From Candidatus Obscuribacterales bacterium (GTDB lineage Bacteria; Cyanobacteriota; Vampirovibrionia; Obscuribacterales; Obscuribacteraceae): a stretch of 64,000 bases of DNA. Every line of letters starts with the position of its first letter. The stretch's first letter is position 1. Position numbers and translations under genes: made by a program. Below the pieces are notes generated by a model, which saw only the letters and a program-made list of their open reading frames with translations, was not told the origin of the DNA and ran no database searches. Below are positions 45,079 to 54,081 of the stretch, piece by piece. The stretch is taken from positions 846,241-910,240 of the forward strand of contig JACKCM010000002.1 in the NCBI GenBank assembly GCA_020634035.1, in the 5' to 3' direction.

Positions 45079-46026
45079 TTATCTTGACTTTCGTTTATTG
45101 CCGCCGGACTTCGGCGGCGAACTGAGCTTGGGCTCGTCGAAATAGATAAAGGGTTTTACCAGTCTGTGGTATTGATTCAGCGTTATGGCTTTGTGATAAA
45201 GCAGATACCAGTAGTATTCGATGTATTGACTTCTGCGGTCTCTGATATCGTAGATAGACCAAAGAGGTAGCTTGATCTGCATGGCGACTCCATTGCGACG
45301 GATGTCGAAGACCTTCATCTGTCCTCTTTTGCCGGTGATGCGGAAGAAGACGCGGTCAATGGGCATGCCTCTAATAGACTCTCCATCGACTTTTTCGATA
45401 ACATCCCCTGCTCTGAGACCATAGCGGGCTGCCGGTGTGCCTTTCAATACTGTATGCACCATCCAGGGTCCCATGAAATAGGCGATCAACAATATGCCGG
45501 TGGTTCCGTGGTATCTGACTCCTCTTAGCACGAGCAGCCTGTTCTTCTCTTTGTCAGACATGGCTTTCTGCTTACTGAGATGCAACTCGGTTTGATCTAT
45601 CCGTCCGGTAAGTGAATCTAGCTTTCTCTCATTCTCTTCGTGGGTCTTAGGAACCAGGGGGAGCAACACAGGATCTGATTCTGAGTCAGATTCAGAATCT
45701 TCAGATTTTAGATAGCCCTTTAGAGTGGTCTCAGTCTCTTGCGATTTTTCGGGCTTATTATCGGGCTTCTTCTTTGACTCTTTCTGTATTTCCAGATCAG
45801 GGAACCAGAGAGGGGCGTCGAAATCGAAGATAAGCCCCCGGGGCTCTGCCGGCGCCAGAAGATAGTTGCCATCGCAAGATAAGACTTCGTCTGGGTTCTC
45901 CTCTTGCTCGGACCCTTCCATCGCTAGACCCGGACCGGCCAGGGGAAACAATAGGGAGATTGCGGAAAGCACTGTCAGCGGTGCTCTAAGCAAGGGCTTC
46001 TTCTGAAATGGTCCAACCGCAGGCAT
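45079..46026 (-). CDS. exported PDZ-domain protein
   Basis: This 315-residue protein has a signal peptide (LLRAPLTVLSAISLLFPLAGPGLA), an acidic Ser/Glu/Lys linker to about residue 150 (SEDSESDSESDP), then a PDZ domain with TGILLIAYFMGPWMVHTVL, GLRAGDVIEKVDGESIRGM and RITGKRGQMKVFDIRRNG, and a C-terminal basic tail. It has no protease domain, so it may be a binding adaptor in the envelope. The ATG follows the stop of the DppD gene with no gap (TAAATG), so it is co-transcribed with that ATPase. Confidence 0.75.
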   Translation of the reverse strand: MPAVGPFQKKPLLRAPLTVLSAISLLFPLAGPGLAMEGSEQEENPDEVLSCDGNYLLAPAEPRGLIFDFDAPLWFPDLEIQKESKKKPDNKPEKSQETETTLKGYLKSEDSESDSESDPVLLPLVPKTHEENERKLDSLTGRIDQTELHLSKQKAMSDKEKNRLLVLRGVRYHGTTGILLIAYFMGPWMVHTVLKGTPAARYGLRAGDVIEKVDGESIRGMPIDRVFFRITGKRGQMKVFDIRRNGVAMQIKLPLWSIYDIRDRRSQYIEYYWYLLYHKAITLNQYHRLVKPFIYFDEPKLSSPPKSGGNKRKSR

Positions 46027-46977
46027 TTATACCTTTATGCAGCGGGCCAGGTGATTGGCAGCTTTGCTTTCCAGGGCGGGAACAGCCACCAGACAGTCTT
46101 CTTCTTTGAGAGGGCAACGGGCGGCAAAGCGACAGCCTTCGGCCAGATCAACAAGGCTGGGCGGTTGACCTTCGATGGGCTTCAATCTCTCTGCGTCCGG
46201 TCTTGGCACCGATTCCATCAAGCCCCTGGTATACGGATGTTTCGGGTTCCGAAAGATCTCTTCGACCTCGGCATTCTCCACCACTGCTCCTGCGTACATG
46301 ACCGCTACTTGATCGCACATTTCTGCCACAACGCCAAGGTCATGGGTGATGAGAAGAATGGACATAGCTCTTTCTTTGCGGATTTCGCGCATTAAATCGA
46401 GAATCTGGGCCTGGACCGTAACATCCAGAGCAGTGGTGGGTTCATCGGCGATGAGCAGGCGCGGATTGCATGAAAGCGCCATGGCGATCATGACCCGTTG
46501 TCGCATTCCCCCCGAAAACTGGTGGGGGTATTCGTCTATACGCTGAGCCGCCTGGGGGATTTTTACCTGTTCCAGGGATTCTATGGCTCGTTTGCGAGCC
46601 TCTTTGCGATCCACTTTTTGATGCAGTTCAATCGCTTCTATTATCTGAGCCCCTATAGAATAGACCGGGTTCAGCGACGTCATGGGGTCCTGGGGGATAA
46701 GACCGATTTGATTACCCCTTATAGACCGCATTTCCTTCTCTGAGAGACCTAATAAATCGCGGCCGTCAAATATAATCTCACCGGATTGAATCCGCCCCGG
46801 CGGCGGGACCAGGCGAAGGATGGACAGCGACGTGACCGATTTGCCGCAGCCTGACTCCCCGACCACTCCCAGTACCTGAGCCGGCTCGATGGAGAGATCG
46901 ACGCCATCCACGGCCCTTGCCAGACCCTGGTCGGTGGAGAAGACGGTCTTAAGCTGCTTTATCTCCAGTAATGGCAT
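46027..46977 (-). CDS. dppD: peptide/nickel-type ABC transporter ATPase (DppD/OppD family)
   Basis: This 316-residue ATPase has Walker A GESGCGKS, Q-loop IPQDPMTSLNP, the ABC signature FSGGMRQRV, Walker B LLIADEPTTALD, and H-loop LLITHDLG. It ends with the oligopeptide-transporter C-terminal domain containing GCRFAARCPLKEEDC, of the kind that can bind an Fe-S cluster. It matches permeases of the DppB/DppC type, and the only such permeases in view are at 10.4-12.3 kb, 34 kb away. DppF and the substrate-binding protein are absent. It probably pairs with those permeases, or with unseen ones. Confidence 0.92.
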   Translation of the reverse strand: MPLLEIKQLKTVFSTDQGLARAVDGVDLSIEPAQVLGVVGESGCGKSVTSLSILRLVPPPGRIQSGEIIFDGRDLLGLSEKEMRSIRGNQIGLIPQDPMTSLNPVYSIGAQIIEAIELHQKVDRKEARKRAIESLEQVKIPQAAQRIDEYPHQFSGGMRQRVMIAMALSCNPRLLIADEPTTALDVTVQAQILDLMREIRKERAMSILLITHDLGVVAEMCDQVAVMYAGAVVENAEVEEIFRNPKHPYTRGLMESVPRPDAERLKPIEGQPPSLVDLAEGCRFAARCPLKEEDCLVAVPALESKAANHLARCIKV

Positions 46978-47127
46978 CTATAAAAGTCTAAAAGGTATAT
47001 ACTGAGTCCGAAATTACCGGCTATCATGTCAGAAAGGGTCAGACAGGTCAATTATTAGCTTCTTGCAAGCCCCCTCTTTCCCAATTCGACCCGGACCTGA
47101 TTAAATAGAGTATAAGGTTAAAAGCGA

Positions 47128-47478
47128 ATGTCATCCGATTCGGAAAAAACGAAAGATATCCACGTCCTGCAGCTCCTGACCAAACTGGTCAAAGAGACTG
47201 ACAGACTGGTTCGTCTGGCCGATGATATCGACACCCATGCCACGACCCCCCAGGCAAAAGCGGCGTTTAATCTAATCGGCTCAGAAGTAGAGACCATACT
47301 CTCTGCCATAAATTCTTCTCTTGAACCCCTCTTTCGGTTATACGAACTGGACCCGGGAATGCGCGAGCTGGCGGCCAAACGCAAAGAGAACGCCGATGTC
47401 AGTTTTGAAGGTCCGAATGTGACCGATGAAAGCTACGACGAAGAGGCCCTCTGGGCAGACGTAAAAGAGAATTCCTGA
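47128..47478 (+). CDS. small helical protein, 116 aa
   Basis: I do not recognise it. The start has AAGG about ten bases ahead. The sequence is helical, with a first half of amphipathic helix (LQLLTKLVKETDRLVRLADDI), a second helix (AAFNLIGSEVETILSAINSSL), then a charged tail ending in an acidic stretch (DESYDEEALWADVKENS). It has no membrane segment. It lies between the ABC ATPase, on the opposite strand, and the sigma factor gene, downstream in the same direction; a link to either is not shown. Confidence 0.6.
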   Translation: MSSDSEKTKDIHVLQLLTKLVKETDRLVRLADDIDTHATTPQAKAAFNLIGSEVETILSAINSSLEPLFRLYELDPGMRELAAKRKENADVSFEGPNVTDESYDEEALWADVKENS

Positions 47479-47700
47479 CCGCAAGCCATTTTTCTAAAAA
47501 CGATTGTCGATCTGATACTGCATCTGGTTGCTCATTTGAATATGAGAGGATGTTTAAGAAAAGATTGAGATTGAAGAAAGTCCGGAACAACCCAAAACCC
47601 CGACAGTCTTTATGTTCGGTGGATTTGATCGTGATGGCTAACTGGGTCGAAAGCGAATCAGAAAACTTCGAAACCTTTAGTACTTCACCCGGAGGGAATC

Positions 47701-48753
47701 ATGAAAAACCAGGTACACAAACGAAAAAATGAATTCGAATTCGATTCCTCAGACGATGAGATGATGCTCGATTCCGAAGAAGATTTCGAAATGGATCTCG
47801 AGCAAGATGGTGATGATGATGGTGACGTCAGATTCGCCACTGATGAGTTCGAGATTTTCGACACGAAAAAGAGAAAAGCAAACAAAAATTCGAAGTTGAA
47901 TCTAGAGCCAGGCAAAATGAAGCAGCCCGAAACTGATTCGCTGAAAGTTTATCTCAAAGAGATAGGCAGAACCGATTTGCTCTCATTCGATGAAGAGATA
48001 GAACTGGCCCGAGCCGCACGCAAAGGCGATATCATGGCTCGCCAGCGCATCGTAAAAGCCAACCTGCGGTTGGTGGTTTCGATCGCGAAAAAATATCTCA
48101 ACAAAGGTTTGAGCATGCAGGACCTCATTCAAGAAGGCAACCTCGGTCTGTTGAAAGCAGTCGATAGATTCGATCCGGAACTAGGCTATCGCTTTTCCAC
48201 CTATGCAACCTGGTGGATAAAGCAGGCTATCACCCGGGCTCTGGCGGACAAATCGCGAATGATTCGTTTGCCGGTTCATATGAATGAACTCTTGCTCAAA
48301 GTCAAAAGAACGATTCGCAAATTGAATCTAGAGCAAGGCAGACCGCCTTCTCCGGAAGAGATTGCCGCTTATCTCAAAGTTGATCTAGAGAAAGTTCGGC
48401 TCGTCTTGAACACCTCGAAGCGCCTCTACTCTCTGGATGCTTCGGTAGGCACCGAGTACGATAGCACTTTCGGTGATCTTCTAGAGGACAATGTTCAACC
48501 GCTGCCCAACGAAATGACAGCCAGAGGACTGCTCAAAGAGGATATTCAGAATCTGCTCTCTAGCTTGAATGAGCAAGAAAGAGCGGTTATTGAATTGCGA
48601 TACGGACTCAAAGGCGAAGCACCGATGAGCCTGACCAAAATCGGCAGTGTAATCGGTGTGAGCAAAGAGAGAGCCCGTCAGATCGAGCTGAAGTCCCTGC
48701 GCAAGCTAAGGAATAACAAAAGCACTAATGAGATGAAGTGCTATATCAGCTAG
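47701..48753 (+). CDS. sigma-70 family RNA polymerase sigma factor (RpoD/SigA-like)
   Basis: A 350-residue sigma factor. A perfect Shine-Dalgarno (GGAGGG) lies six bases before the ATG. Residues 1-75 are acidic and Ser/Asp-rich with no region 1.1; then region 1.2 (DSLKVYLKEIGRTDLLS), region 2 (NLRLVVSIAKKYLNKGLSMQDLIQEGNLGLLKAVDRFDP and FSTYATWWIKQAITRALADKSR), region 3 (LNLEQGRPPSPEEIA) and region 4 (QERAVIELRYGL, GVSKERARQIELKSLRKL). The complete region 2 suggests a primary or group 2 sigma factor; with a 75-residue acidic start replacing region 1.1, it resembles group 2 sigmas of cyanobacteria. A terminator follows 36 bases after the stop. Confidence 0.92.
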   Translation: MKNQVHKRKNEFEFDSSDDEMMLDSEEDFEMDLEQDGDDDGDVRFATDEFEIFDTKKRKANKNSKLNLEPGKMKQPETDSLKVYLKEIGRTDLLSFDEEIELARAARKGDIMARQRIVKANLRLVVSIAKKYLNKGLSMQDLIQEGNLGLLKAVDRFDPELGYRFSTYATWWIKQAITRALADKSRMIRLPVHMNELLLKVKRTIRKLNLEQGRPPSPEEIAAYLKVDLEKVRLVLNTSKRLYSLDASVGTEYDSTFGDLLEDNVQPLPNEMTARGLLKEDIQNLLSSLNEQERAVIELRYGLKGEAPMSLTKIGSVIGVSKERARQIELKSLRKLRNNKSTNEMKCYIS

Positions 48754-48788
48754 AACTGCCGACTCTCGGCTTCACATCTGAAAGATAA

Positions 48789-48830
48789 GGAAGAGCAGGT
48801 TTCGATTTGAAACTTGCTCTTCCGGCTTTT
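48789..48830 (+). terminator. terminator of the sigma factor gene
   Basis: GGAAGAGCAGGTTTC (48789-48803) and GAAACTTGCTCTTCC (48809-48823) form a 15-base stem with one G-U pair, then GGCTTTTAG. It separates the sigma factor from hypD, which begins about 200 bases later. Confidence 0.85.
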
Positions 48831-49028
48831 AGAGCTTAATAATCGCAATGTTCTTAATGATTTCCTCAAAATTTATCTGGCCGAAAAGAACGTGGAATCT
48901 CAGTAATGAAGCGGAATACGGAATCGAAACTTGTTTTAGCCAAAGACAATAACCCTGAAGAGGTATGCCGGATGGCTTCTCTTTGAGCCATAAAAAGATT
49001 ATCGTATTGATTCTGGCATAGTGGGGAT

Positions 49029-50147
49029 TTGAATTTGTTCGCGTGGAAAGATGTCGATTTTTCTCCCCAGAAAGTCGACACCAGGAAACTGGAAAAACTG
49101 GCCAACAAAATCGTTTCGGTGAGCAAGCGCCCCTGGACGATTATGGAGGTTTGTGCCGGTCAAACCAGAACCATGCTCGAACATAAACTCGATCAGATCA
49201 TCCCCGACAACATCAATCTGGTCCATGGACCCGGATGCGCCATCTGTGCCACACCGCTTTCTAAAATCGACAAGGCTATCGAGATCGCCCAGCAGGACGA
49301 TGTGGTTTTCTGTTGCTCCGGAGAGTTACTGCGTCTCAAAGGCAGTCGGGTCGACCTGCTCGAGATCAAAGCCGGCGGAGCTGATGTTCGAGTTGTTCCA
49401 TCACCTTTAGACTGTCTCGCCCTGGCAAGAAAAGAGCCCGACAAAAAATTTGTCTTCTTTACCATCGGATTTGAAACCAAGGCCGAGCTCAATGCTTTAT
49501 CAGTATGGCAGGCTCGCAGACTGGGTCTGAAAAATTTCTTCCTGCTTCCTTCCATCCCGCTGGTCGTCTCGGTTTGCAATAAAGTTTTGAAATCGGGACA
49601 GAGTCCGGTTCAGGGTGTGCTCTGCCCTGGCGAAGTCTGTGCGGTCACCGGCTATAGCAACTATGAAAGGGTGGCAAGAAAGTATGATGTGCCTATTGTA
49701 GTTTCCGGATATGAACCGGTGGATCTTATGGAAGGGCTGCTCGCCTGTGTGAAGATGCTGGAGTCCGGTCGGACAGACATCAAAAACATCTTCCGGCGCG
49801 ACGTCACCCGGGACGGCAATAAACAGGCTAAGGCTCTTATCAATGATGTTTTTGAAATGGTCGACAGCGACTGGCGAGGTATAGGTATTGTAGAGAACGG
49901 CGCCTACTCGCTAAAAGAAGAGTATGCCGCTTATGATGCCGAGCGAGCCTTCCCCCTTACCGTAGAATCAAGACCCGATGCAGAATTTTGCATCGCCAAC
50001 CAGATATTACTGGGCTTCAAAAAACCGACCGATTGCCCGGCTTTCGGCAAAAGTTGCCGACCCAGCGATCCCCAGGGTTCGACCATGGTGTCAAATCAGG
50101 GTACTTGTTTCACCTATTACAAGTTTCTGCACGATCAAGAACACTAG
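49029..50147 (+). CDS. hypD: HypD-like protein, stand-alone
   Basis: A 372-residue homologue of HypD, which delivers the Fe(CN)2CO unit to [NiFe] hydrogenases with HypC. The three essential Cys are present (Cys42 in MEVCAGQT, Cys70 and Cys73 in GPGCAIC), as are GFETKAELNA and a C-terminal Cys cluster (FCIANQILLGFKKPTDC, FGKSC, NQGTCFTYYK). Several normally conserved residues differ: MEVCGGHT reads MEVCAGQT, GPGCPVC reads GPGCAIC, and the CxCGEIL start of the cluster has one Cys. No hypABCEF or hydrogenase gene is in view. The start is a TTG (49029 or 49035). It is either a divergent HypD whose partners lie elsewhere or a paralogue with another role. Confidence 0.8.
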   Translation: MNLFAWKDVDFSPQKVDTRKLEKLANKIVSVSKRPWTIMEVCAGQTRTMLEHKLDQIIPDNINLVHGPGCAICATPLSKIDKAIEIAQQDDVVFCCSGELLRLKGSRVDLLEIKAGGADVRVVPSPLDCLALARKEPDKKFVFFTIGFETKAELNALSVWQARRLGLKNFFLLPSIPLVVSVCNKVLKSGQSPVQGVLCPGEVCAVTGYSNYERVARKYDVPIVVSGYEPVDLMEGLLACVKMLESGRTDIKNIFRRDVTRDGNKQAKALINDVFEMVDSDWRGIGIVENGAYSLKEEYAAYDAERAFPLTVESRPDAEFCIANQILLGFKKPTDCPAFGKSCRPSDPQGSTMVSNQGTCFTYYKFLHDQEH

Positions 50148-50153
50148 CTCTGA

Positions 50154-51722
50154 TCAGGGTTTGAGCGGTAGGCTGTTGCCTATAACGGCGAAGAAGAATG
50201 CCACTCCTCCCAGTATCACCAGGACTTTGTTGCGAGGCATGCCGTGCAATGTCTCCATGCCCAACATCTGCAGATAAAGAGTATAGCCGAAGACGGCCAC
50301 ACCGATGATGATGCTCAGAATACCTGATTGCAAACCGAGAATTACCAGAGTCACCTGACTGTAAGCCATGACCTGAAAGTTCTCTTCTAAAGATTTGGCG
50401 CTGCCATAAAGAGTGAAAAGCTTCCAGACCATGAAGGTTGCCACCGCTGTAAATACCACAGAGATGAATATGAATTTTATGGTGTAGAAGAGATTCAGGT
50501 GGCTGAATCCAGACAGCAAGCCGCCTATCACGCTACAGGCGATTAGAAAAAGCGCAGGTTCTATGAAATTGCCGGGTTCTATCGACTTCGAGTAGAACTC
50601 TTTGGGATTCATCGCTACATCCTTGGCCTGGAGCAGCAGAAGTTGGGCAAGAGCCTGGGTATCCGGGTCTTGAACCAGCTTTTCGAAACGCTTGAAATTA
50701 GCCTTCTTAGAATCTGATTCGATATCGTCGTCGGCTTCCTCTTCTGAATCATCATAATCTTGAGGCTGATTTTGATCAGAATGATGTATCGGCGCTGCCG
50801 CCGGCTGGTTGGTGATAGTAGATCTTACCGAGGCGGTGGGTTGTTGCTGGGCGGCTCTTGCCTGATAGACATCGAGATTGGGCTTGCCCACCAGAGGAGG
50901 ACGGGAGCTGGCTGTACCGCGAGCTTGATCGAGGCTCTCGGCCAGGCTGTGAGCCTGGTTGGGCAGATTGCCTCCAAAAGCCGCCCCCTGGGGATGCATA
51001 GGCGCCGGCTGAATATCGGATTCTGCATACGGCTCTTCATAGCCGGCGTTACCGATTTGACCCTGGGTGGCCGGATTCATCTGGGCTTGAATATAGGGGG
51101 CGATGGTCTCTGCCAGAGATTGGGATTGGGCTTGAGATTGAGATTGCGGCGCCTGAATAGGCTCGTTGAAAAAGGCATCCTGGGCAGTGGGCTCGACCGG
51201 TTGCCGTTGTCTGTTATCGTTTTCGAAGAATCCTCCGCTGGCTGATTTGGCGGGATCTGCCGCTGGAGCCTGAGGCTGATTTGGGTTAGGACCAGAATTC
51301 GGATTCGGGTTCGGGTTCGGAGCTATATTGCCCCCCTGCATTCTTTTCTGCTGGCTGACCTGATCGTTGATAGGCAGATTACTGCGGGACTGCCGTCCGG
51401 CATCCCCTCCGGTAAAGCTGTCGAATCCGCCTCCGCCTCGTCTGGCCTGGCTTACATTTATCGACCCTTCACTGACCGTGGTCGGCTGAACCGGAACCCC
51501 GGGCACACCGGGGCTGCGAGGGTCCGGGGGGAGGGCGGCGCGATTGGCCACTTCTCCAAGATTGACATTGATGGCAGGGGATTGATAGTGAGGCTGCCAG
51601 TCGCCGGGCATGGTCTCCATCCCCTGGGGACGAGCCATGGCCTCCAGCACATCGGGATGGTGCTGCTGGAAGAAATCTTCCGGGTCGGTATTGAGATTCT
51701 CTTTTTCTTCTTCTTCTGGCAT
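50154..51722 (-). CDS. Yip1-domain membrane protein with long disordered N-terminus
   Basis: A 522-residue protein. Residues 1-340 are Pro/Gln/Asn-rich and probably disordered (NPNPNPNSGPNPNQP, SQSQAQSQS). An acidic DSEEEADDDIESD stretch follows, then a Yip1-type membrane domain (about 360-522) with four or five helices and KDVAMNPKEFYSK at its entry. Yip1 proteins interact with small GTPases in eukaryotes; the bacterial versions are uncharacterised. The gene is convergent with hypD and ends seven bases from its stop. Confidence 0.7.
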   Translation of the reverse strand: MPEEEEKENLNTDPEDFFQQHHPDVLEAMARPQGMETMPGDWQPHYQSPAINVNLGEVANRAALPPDPRSPGVPGVPVQPTTVSEGSINVSQARRGGGGFDSFTGGDAGRQSRSNLPINDQVSQQKRMQGGNIAPNPNPNPNSGPNPNQPQAPAADPAKSASGGFFENDNRQRQPVEPTAQDAFFNEPIQAPQSQSQAQSQSLAETIAPYIQAQMNPATQGQIGNAGYEEPYAESDIQPAPMHPQGAAFGGNLPNQAHSLAESLDQARGTASSRPPLVGKPNLDVYQARAAQQQPTASVRSTITNQPAAAPIHHSDQNQPQDYDDSEEEADDDIESDSKKANFKRFEKLVQDPDTQALAQLLLLQAKDVAMNPKEFYSKSIEPGNFIEPALFLIACSVIGGLLSGFSHLNLFYTIKFIFISVVFTAVATFMVWKLFTLYGSAKSLEENFQVMAYSQVTLVILGLQSGILSIIIGVAVFGYTLYLQMLGMETLHGMPRNKVLVILGGVAFFFAVIGNSLPLKP

Positions 51723-51766
51723 CTGTATCTGAGATTTAGCCTTATCGTGCTTCTATTTTAGACTAG

Positions 51767-51801
51767 ATAAAAAAGAATGGGCTCCTCTTTCGAAGAACCC
51801 A
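51767..51801 (-). terminator. terminator for the DUF2934 gene
   Basis: On the minus strand GGGTTCTTC, a GAAA loop and GAGGAGCCC form a nine-base stem with two G-U pairs, followed by ATTCTTTTTTATC. It lies 36 bases after the stop of the DUF2934 gene. Confidence 0.8.
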
Positions 51802-51836
51802 GTCTTTAAAATCGTCATCTATCTCTAGATGCTGTC

Positions 51837-52187
51837 CTAGACAGTAGCCAGTTCCTGCTCTGCCTTCAGCCAGTCTTCCACATCCTGACCATGGGACTCG
51901 CCCCGCTCAAGCCACAAGAAATAAGCTCTTTCTGCAACTTGCTCCGGGCTGTATTCAACCTTTACTGCTTTGACAGCAGGCTTTTTAGCCGGCGCTTTTG
52001 CTTTGGGCTCAGCTTTGGGCTCAGCTTTAGCCTTGGGTTCTGCTTTTGCAGGAGCCGGTGCCGGTGACTTGCTGGCTGCTTTGGCCTTGGTGGGGGTTTT
52101 GGCAGCTTCGGTCTTGGTTGTGGTGGATTTTACGGCTTTTGCAGCAGGTGCTGCTTTCTTAGTTGTTGTTGTCTTCTTAGTGGCCAT
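51837..52187 (-). CDS. DUF2934 protein with histone H1-like Lys/Ala/Pro tail
   Basis: This 116-residue protein has a strong ribosome binding site (GGAGG, nine bases from the ATG). Residues 1-78 are composed of Lys, Ala, Thr and Pro with repeats such as KAEPKAKAEPKAEPKAKAPAK, like the tail of bacterial histone H1-like proteins. The last 35 residues are a DUF2934 unit (VAERAYFLWLERGESHGQDVEDWLKAEQEL). A basic tail of this kind suggests DNA or polyphosphate binding; the DUF2934 domain is of unknown function. It is followed upstream by the patatin gene. Confidence 0.75.
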   Translation of the reverse strand: MATKKTTTTKKAAPAAKAVKSTTTKTEAAKTPTKAKAASKSPAPAPAKAEPKAKAEPKAEPKAKAPAKKPAVKAVKVEYSPEQVAERAYFLWLERGESHGQDVEDWLKAEQELATV

Positions 52188-52265
52188 TACACATGATCCT
52201 CCTTGAGGGGAAATAAAAATTGATTGAATTTCAAATGGTTCGGTCGATTCCTTTTTAGATCTTGG

Positions 52266-53498
52266 TTAGATCTCGATGCCTGCATCTCTGAGGCATTTTT
52301 TAATCGCCGGAAGTTGCTCTTTTGCTGCCTCTTCGCCGGCTTTAATACCGCGTACGGCATCATCGCCATCGGTTGACAATAGTCCGATTCCGGTGACATC
52401 AGGGTGAATGGTGACACAAGCTTCCTCGGCCATCGGTCGATCGAGGTTGCGAAGTTGGAGGGTCACTATTCGTTTGCTTACCGCCCCAACATGACGGAAA
52501 TCGTCCATGGGCACCTTTTTGAAGTGCTCATCGATGTTAACCGCGATGATCACGTCGGCACCGAGCTTTTTGGCCTGGGCGACGGGGACGTTCTCGGATA
52601 TGCCACCATCAACATAAAGGTGGCCATCTATCTCTACAGGCTTTCTCAATCCTGGTACGGCAGAGCTTGCCTGCATGGCGTATCCGATGTTACCTCGGGT
52701 CAGGGAGACTACCTCCCCGTTTACGAGGTCCACCGCGACAGCCGCATATTTGATCGGGAGGCTCTCGATCTTCTTTTTGCCTTGCGGCATTCTTTTAAGA
52801 AGATACTTACGGAATTTGTTTCCGTAATAGAGACCGTCGTAGGGATGCCTGCCGATTAGTCTGGGGGTGATCATAATCGGCGCTGCGGCTACTCTCACCT
52901 TGAGTGACACGGTCATGAAGGCTTTCATGAGAGAAGAATCGAGGAACATCTCCTCAATCTCCTTCACCGGCATGCCGGCGGCATAGAATCCGCCAACGAT
53001 AGAGCCGATACTCGTGCCCACGACCATATCGAAGTGAATCTTCTCTTTTTCAAGAACCTTCAACACTCCCACATGACCGGAGCCACGTCCGCCGCCGCCA
53101 CCAAGAACCAGAGCTACAACAGGTTTACCGTCCGGTCTATCATAGACGGTGCTGTCGGAGTCGGGATTTCCTCCCTCGTCATCTTCCGAGCTTTCAGCGC
53201 TCTCTTTTTTGTCCGCTTTCGAAAATGTCTCGTTGCCGAGATCACTTTCGTCATCGGCTTCTTCGTCAGATTCAGCCTCAGCCTTGGTCTCTGTTTTGGC
53301 GTCGACCTCAGCGTCAGCTTTGTCTTCTTCGGAAGCTTCTGAAGCCTTAGAAGAACTCGTCTCTACCTGGCTGGTAGATTCGTCCTCTTCCTGGGCAAAG
53401 GTTGCGATGCAACTGAACTGGAAGAAGAATAGGAAAGCCAGCAATATCGAAATATGCTTTTTAGCGGCTTTATCATCTTTTCTGGAAGGAGTATTCAC
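52266..53498 (-). CDS. exported patatin-like phospholipase
   Basis: A 410-residue RssA-type patatin. The N-terminus has a signal-like helix (ISILLAFLFFFQFSCIATFA), then an acidic Glu/Ser/Asp/Lys linker to about residue 110. The patatin domain has the oxyanion loop LVLGGGGGRGSGHVGVL, the nucleophile elbow GTSIGS, and the Asp of the Ser-Asp dyad in YVDGGISENVPV. Such enzymes hydrolyse phospholipid acyl chains. The signal peptide suggests an envelope or secreted location. A 78-base gap separates it from the DUF2934 gene, which runs in the same direction. Confidence 0.88.
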   Translation of the reverse strand: MNTPSRKDDKAAKKHISILLAFLFFFQFSCIATFAQEEDESTSQVETSSSKASEASEEDKADAEVDAKTETKAEAESDEEADDESDLGNETFSKADKKESAESSEDDEGGNPDSDSTVYDRPDGKPVVALVLGGGGGRGSGHVGVLKVLEKEKIHFDMVVGTSIGSIVGGFYAAGMPVKEIEEMFLDSSLMKAFMTVSLKVRVAAAPIMITPRLIGRHPYDGLYYGNKFRKYLLKRMPQGKKKIESLPIKYAAVAVDLVNGEVVSLTRGNIGYAMQASSAVPGLRKPVEIDGHLYVDGGISENVPVAQAKKLGADVIIAVNIDEHFKKVPMDDFRHVGAVSKRIVTLQLRNLDRPMAEEACVTIHPDVTGIGLLSTDGDDAVRGIKAGEEAAKEQLPAIKKCLRDAGIEI

Positions 53499-53566
53499 TA
53501 CATTTACCTCTAATGTAGAGCCGGTGGTTTAAACCACGGACGATGATTTCTCTTTGTGAGAAGGGC

Positions 53567-53809
53567 TTATTTTACCCCAGGATACGCCAGGGGAGTAATG
53601 AAATAGCCCCTGGCGCTTAACGATCGACCTTTATCCTTCATGAAGTAGAGCTTAAGAAAGTGCAGATCGGATATAGACTGTATATTCAACACCGTCGCTT
53701 TCGGTACCATATCTGGTTGCTTTATAGCTCTGAATGTATTTTTCAGCAGGTTCTCCAGGCAGGCCTCGAGCCGAATTCTGCTCAATTCATTTAAATGATG
53801 CATACTCAA
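53567..53809 (-). CDS. uncertain small ORF, 80 aa
   Basis: A minus-strand frame with no ribosome binding site; the first codon is TTG, with ATG two codons later. The sequence is mixed (IRLEACLENLLKNTFRAI, LHFLKLYFMKDKGRSLSARGYFI) and matches no family I know. It is reported as possible only; the region may be non-coding. Confidence 0.3.
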   Translation of the reverse strand: MSMHHLNELSRIRLEACLENLLKNTFRAIKQPDMVPKATVLNIQSISDLHFLKLYFMKDKGRSLSARGYFITPLAYPGVK

Positions 53810-54081
53810 GATGAAAGCGGATGATAATGTCCGCTAAAACAACCGGTTGTCAAGAGCCCGTTCGGATTGAAGTCGAGATTTTAGATTGATGGTTAAAAGC
53901 CTTGCCTGTCTGGTTTTTAGAAGAATAAAAACGCAGTAGTACCAGCTTTGATGGCTGAAATTTCTTGTGCGATTGAACTTTCTGCTTCATAATAAATGCC
54001 GGAAAGCGCCATCATACGAGAGGTTTCATCACCATCCTCGATCCGTAAATCGAAATACGATCCATATACTCTGGTGATCTA

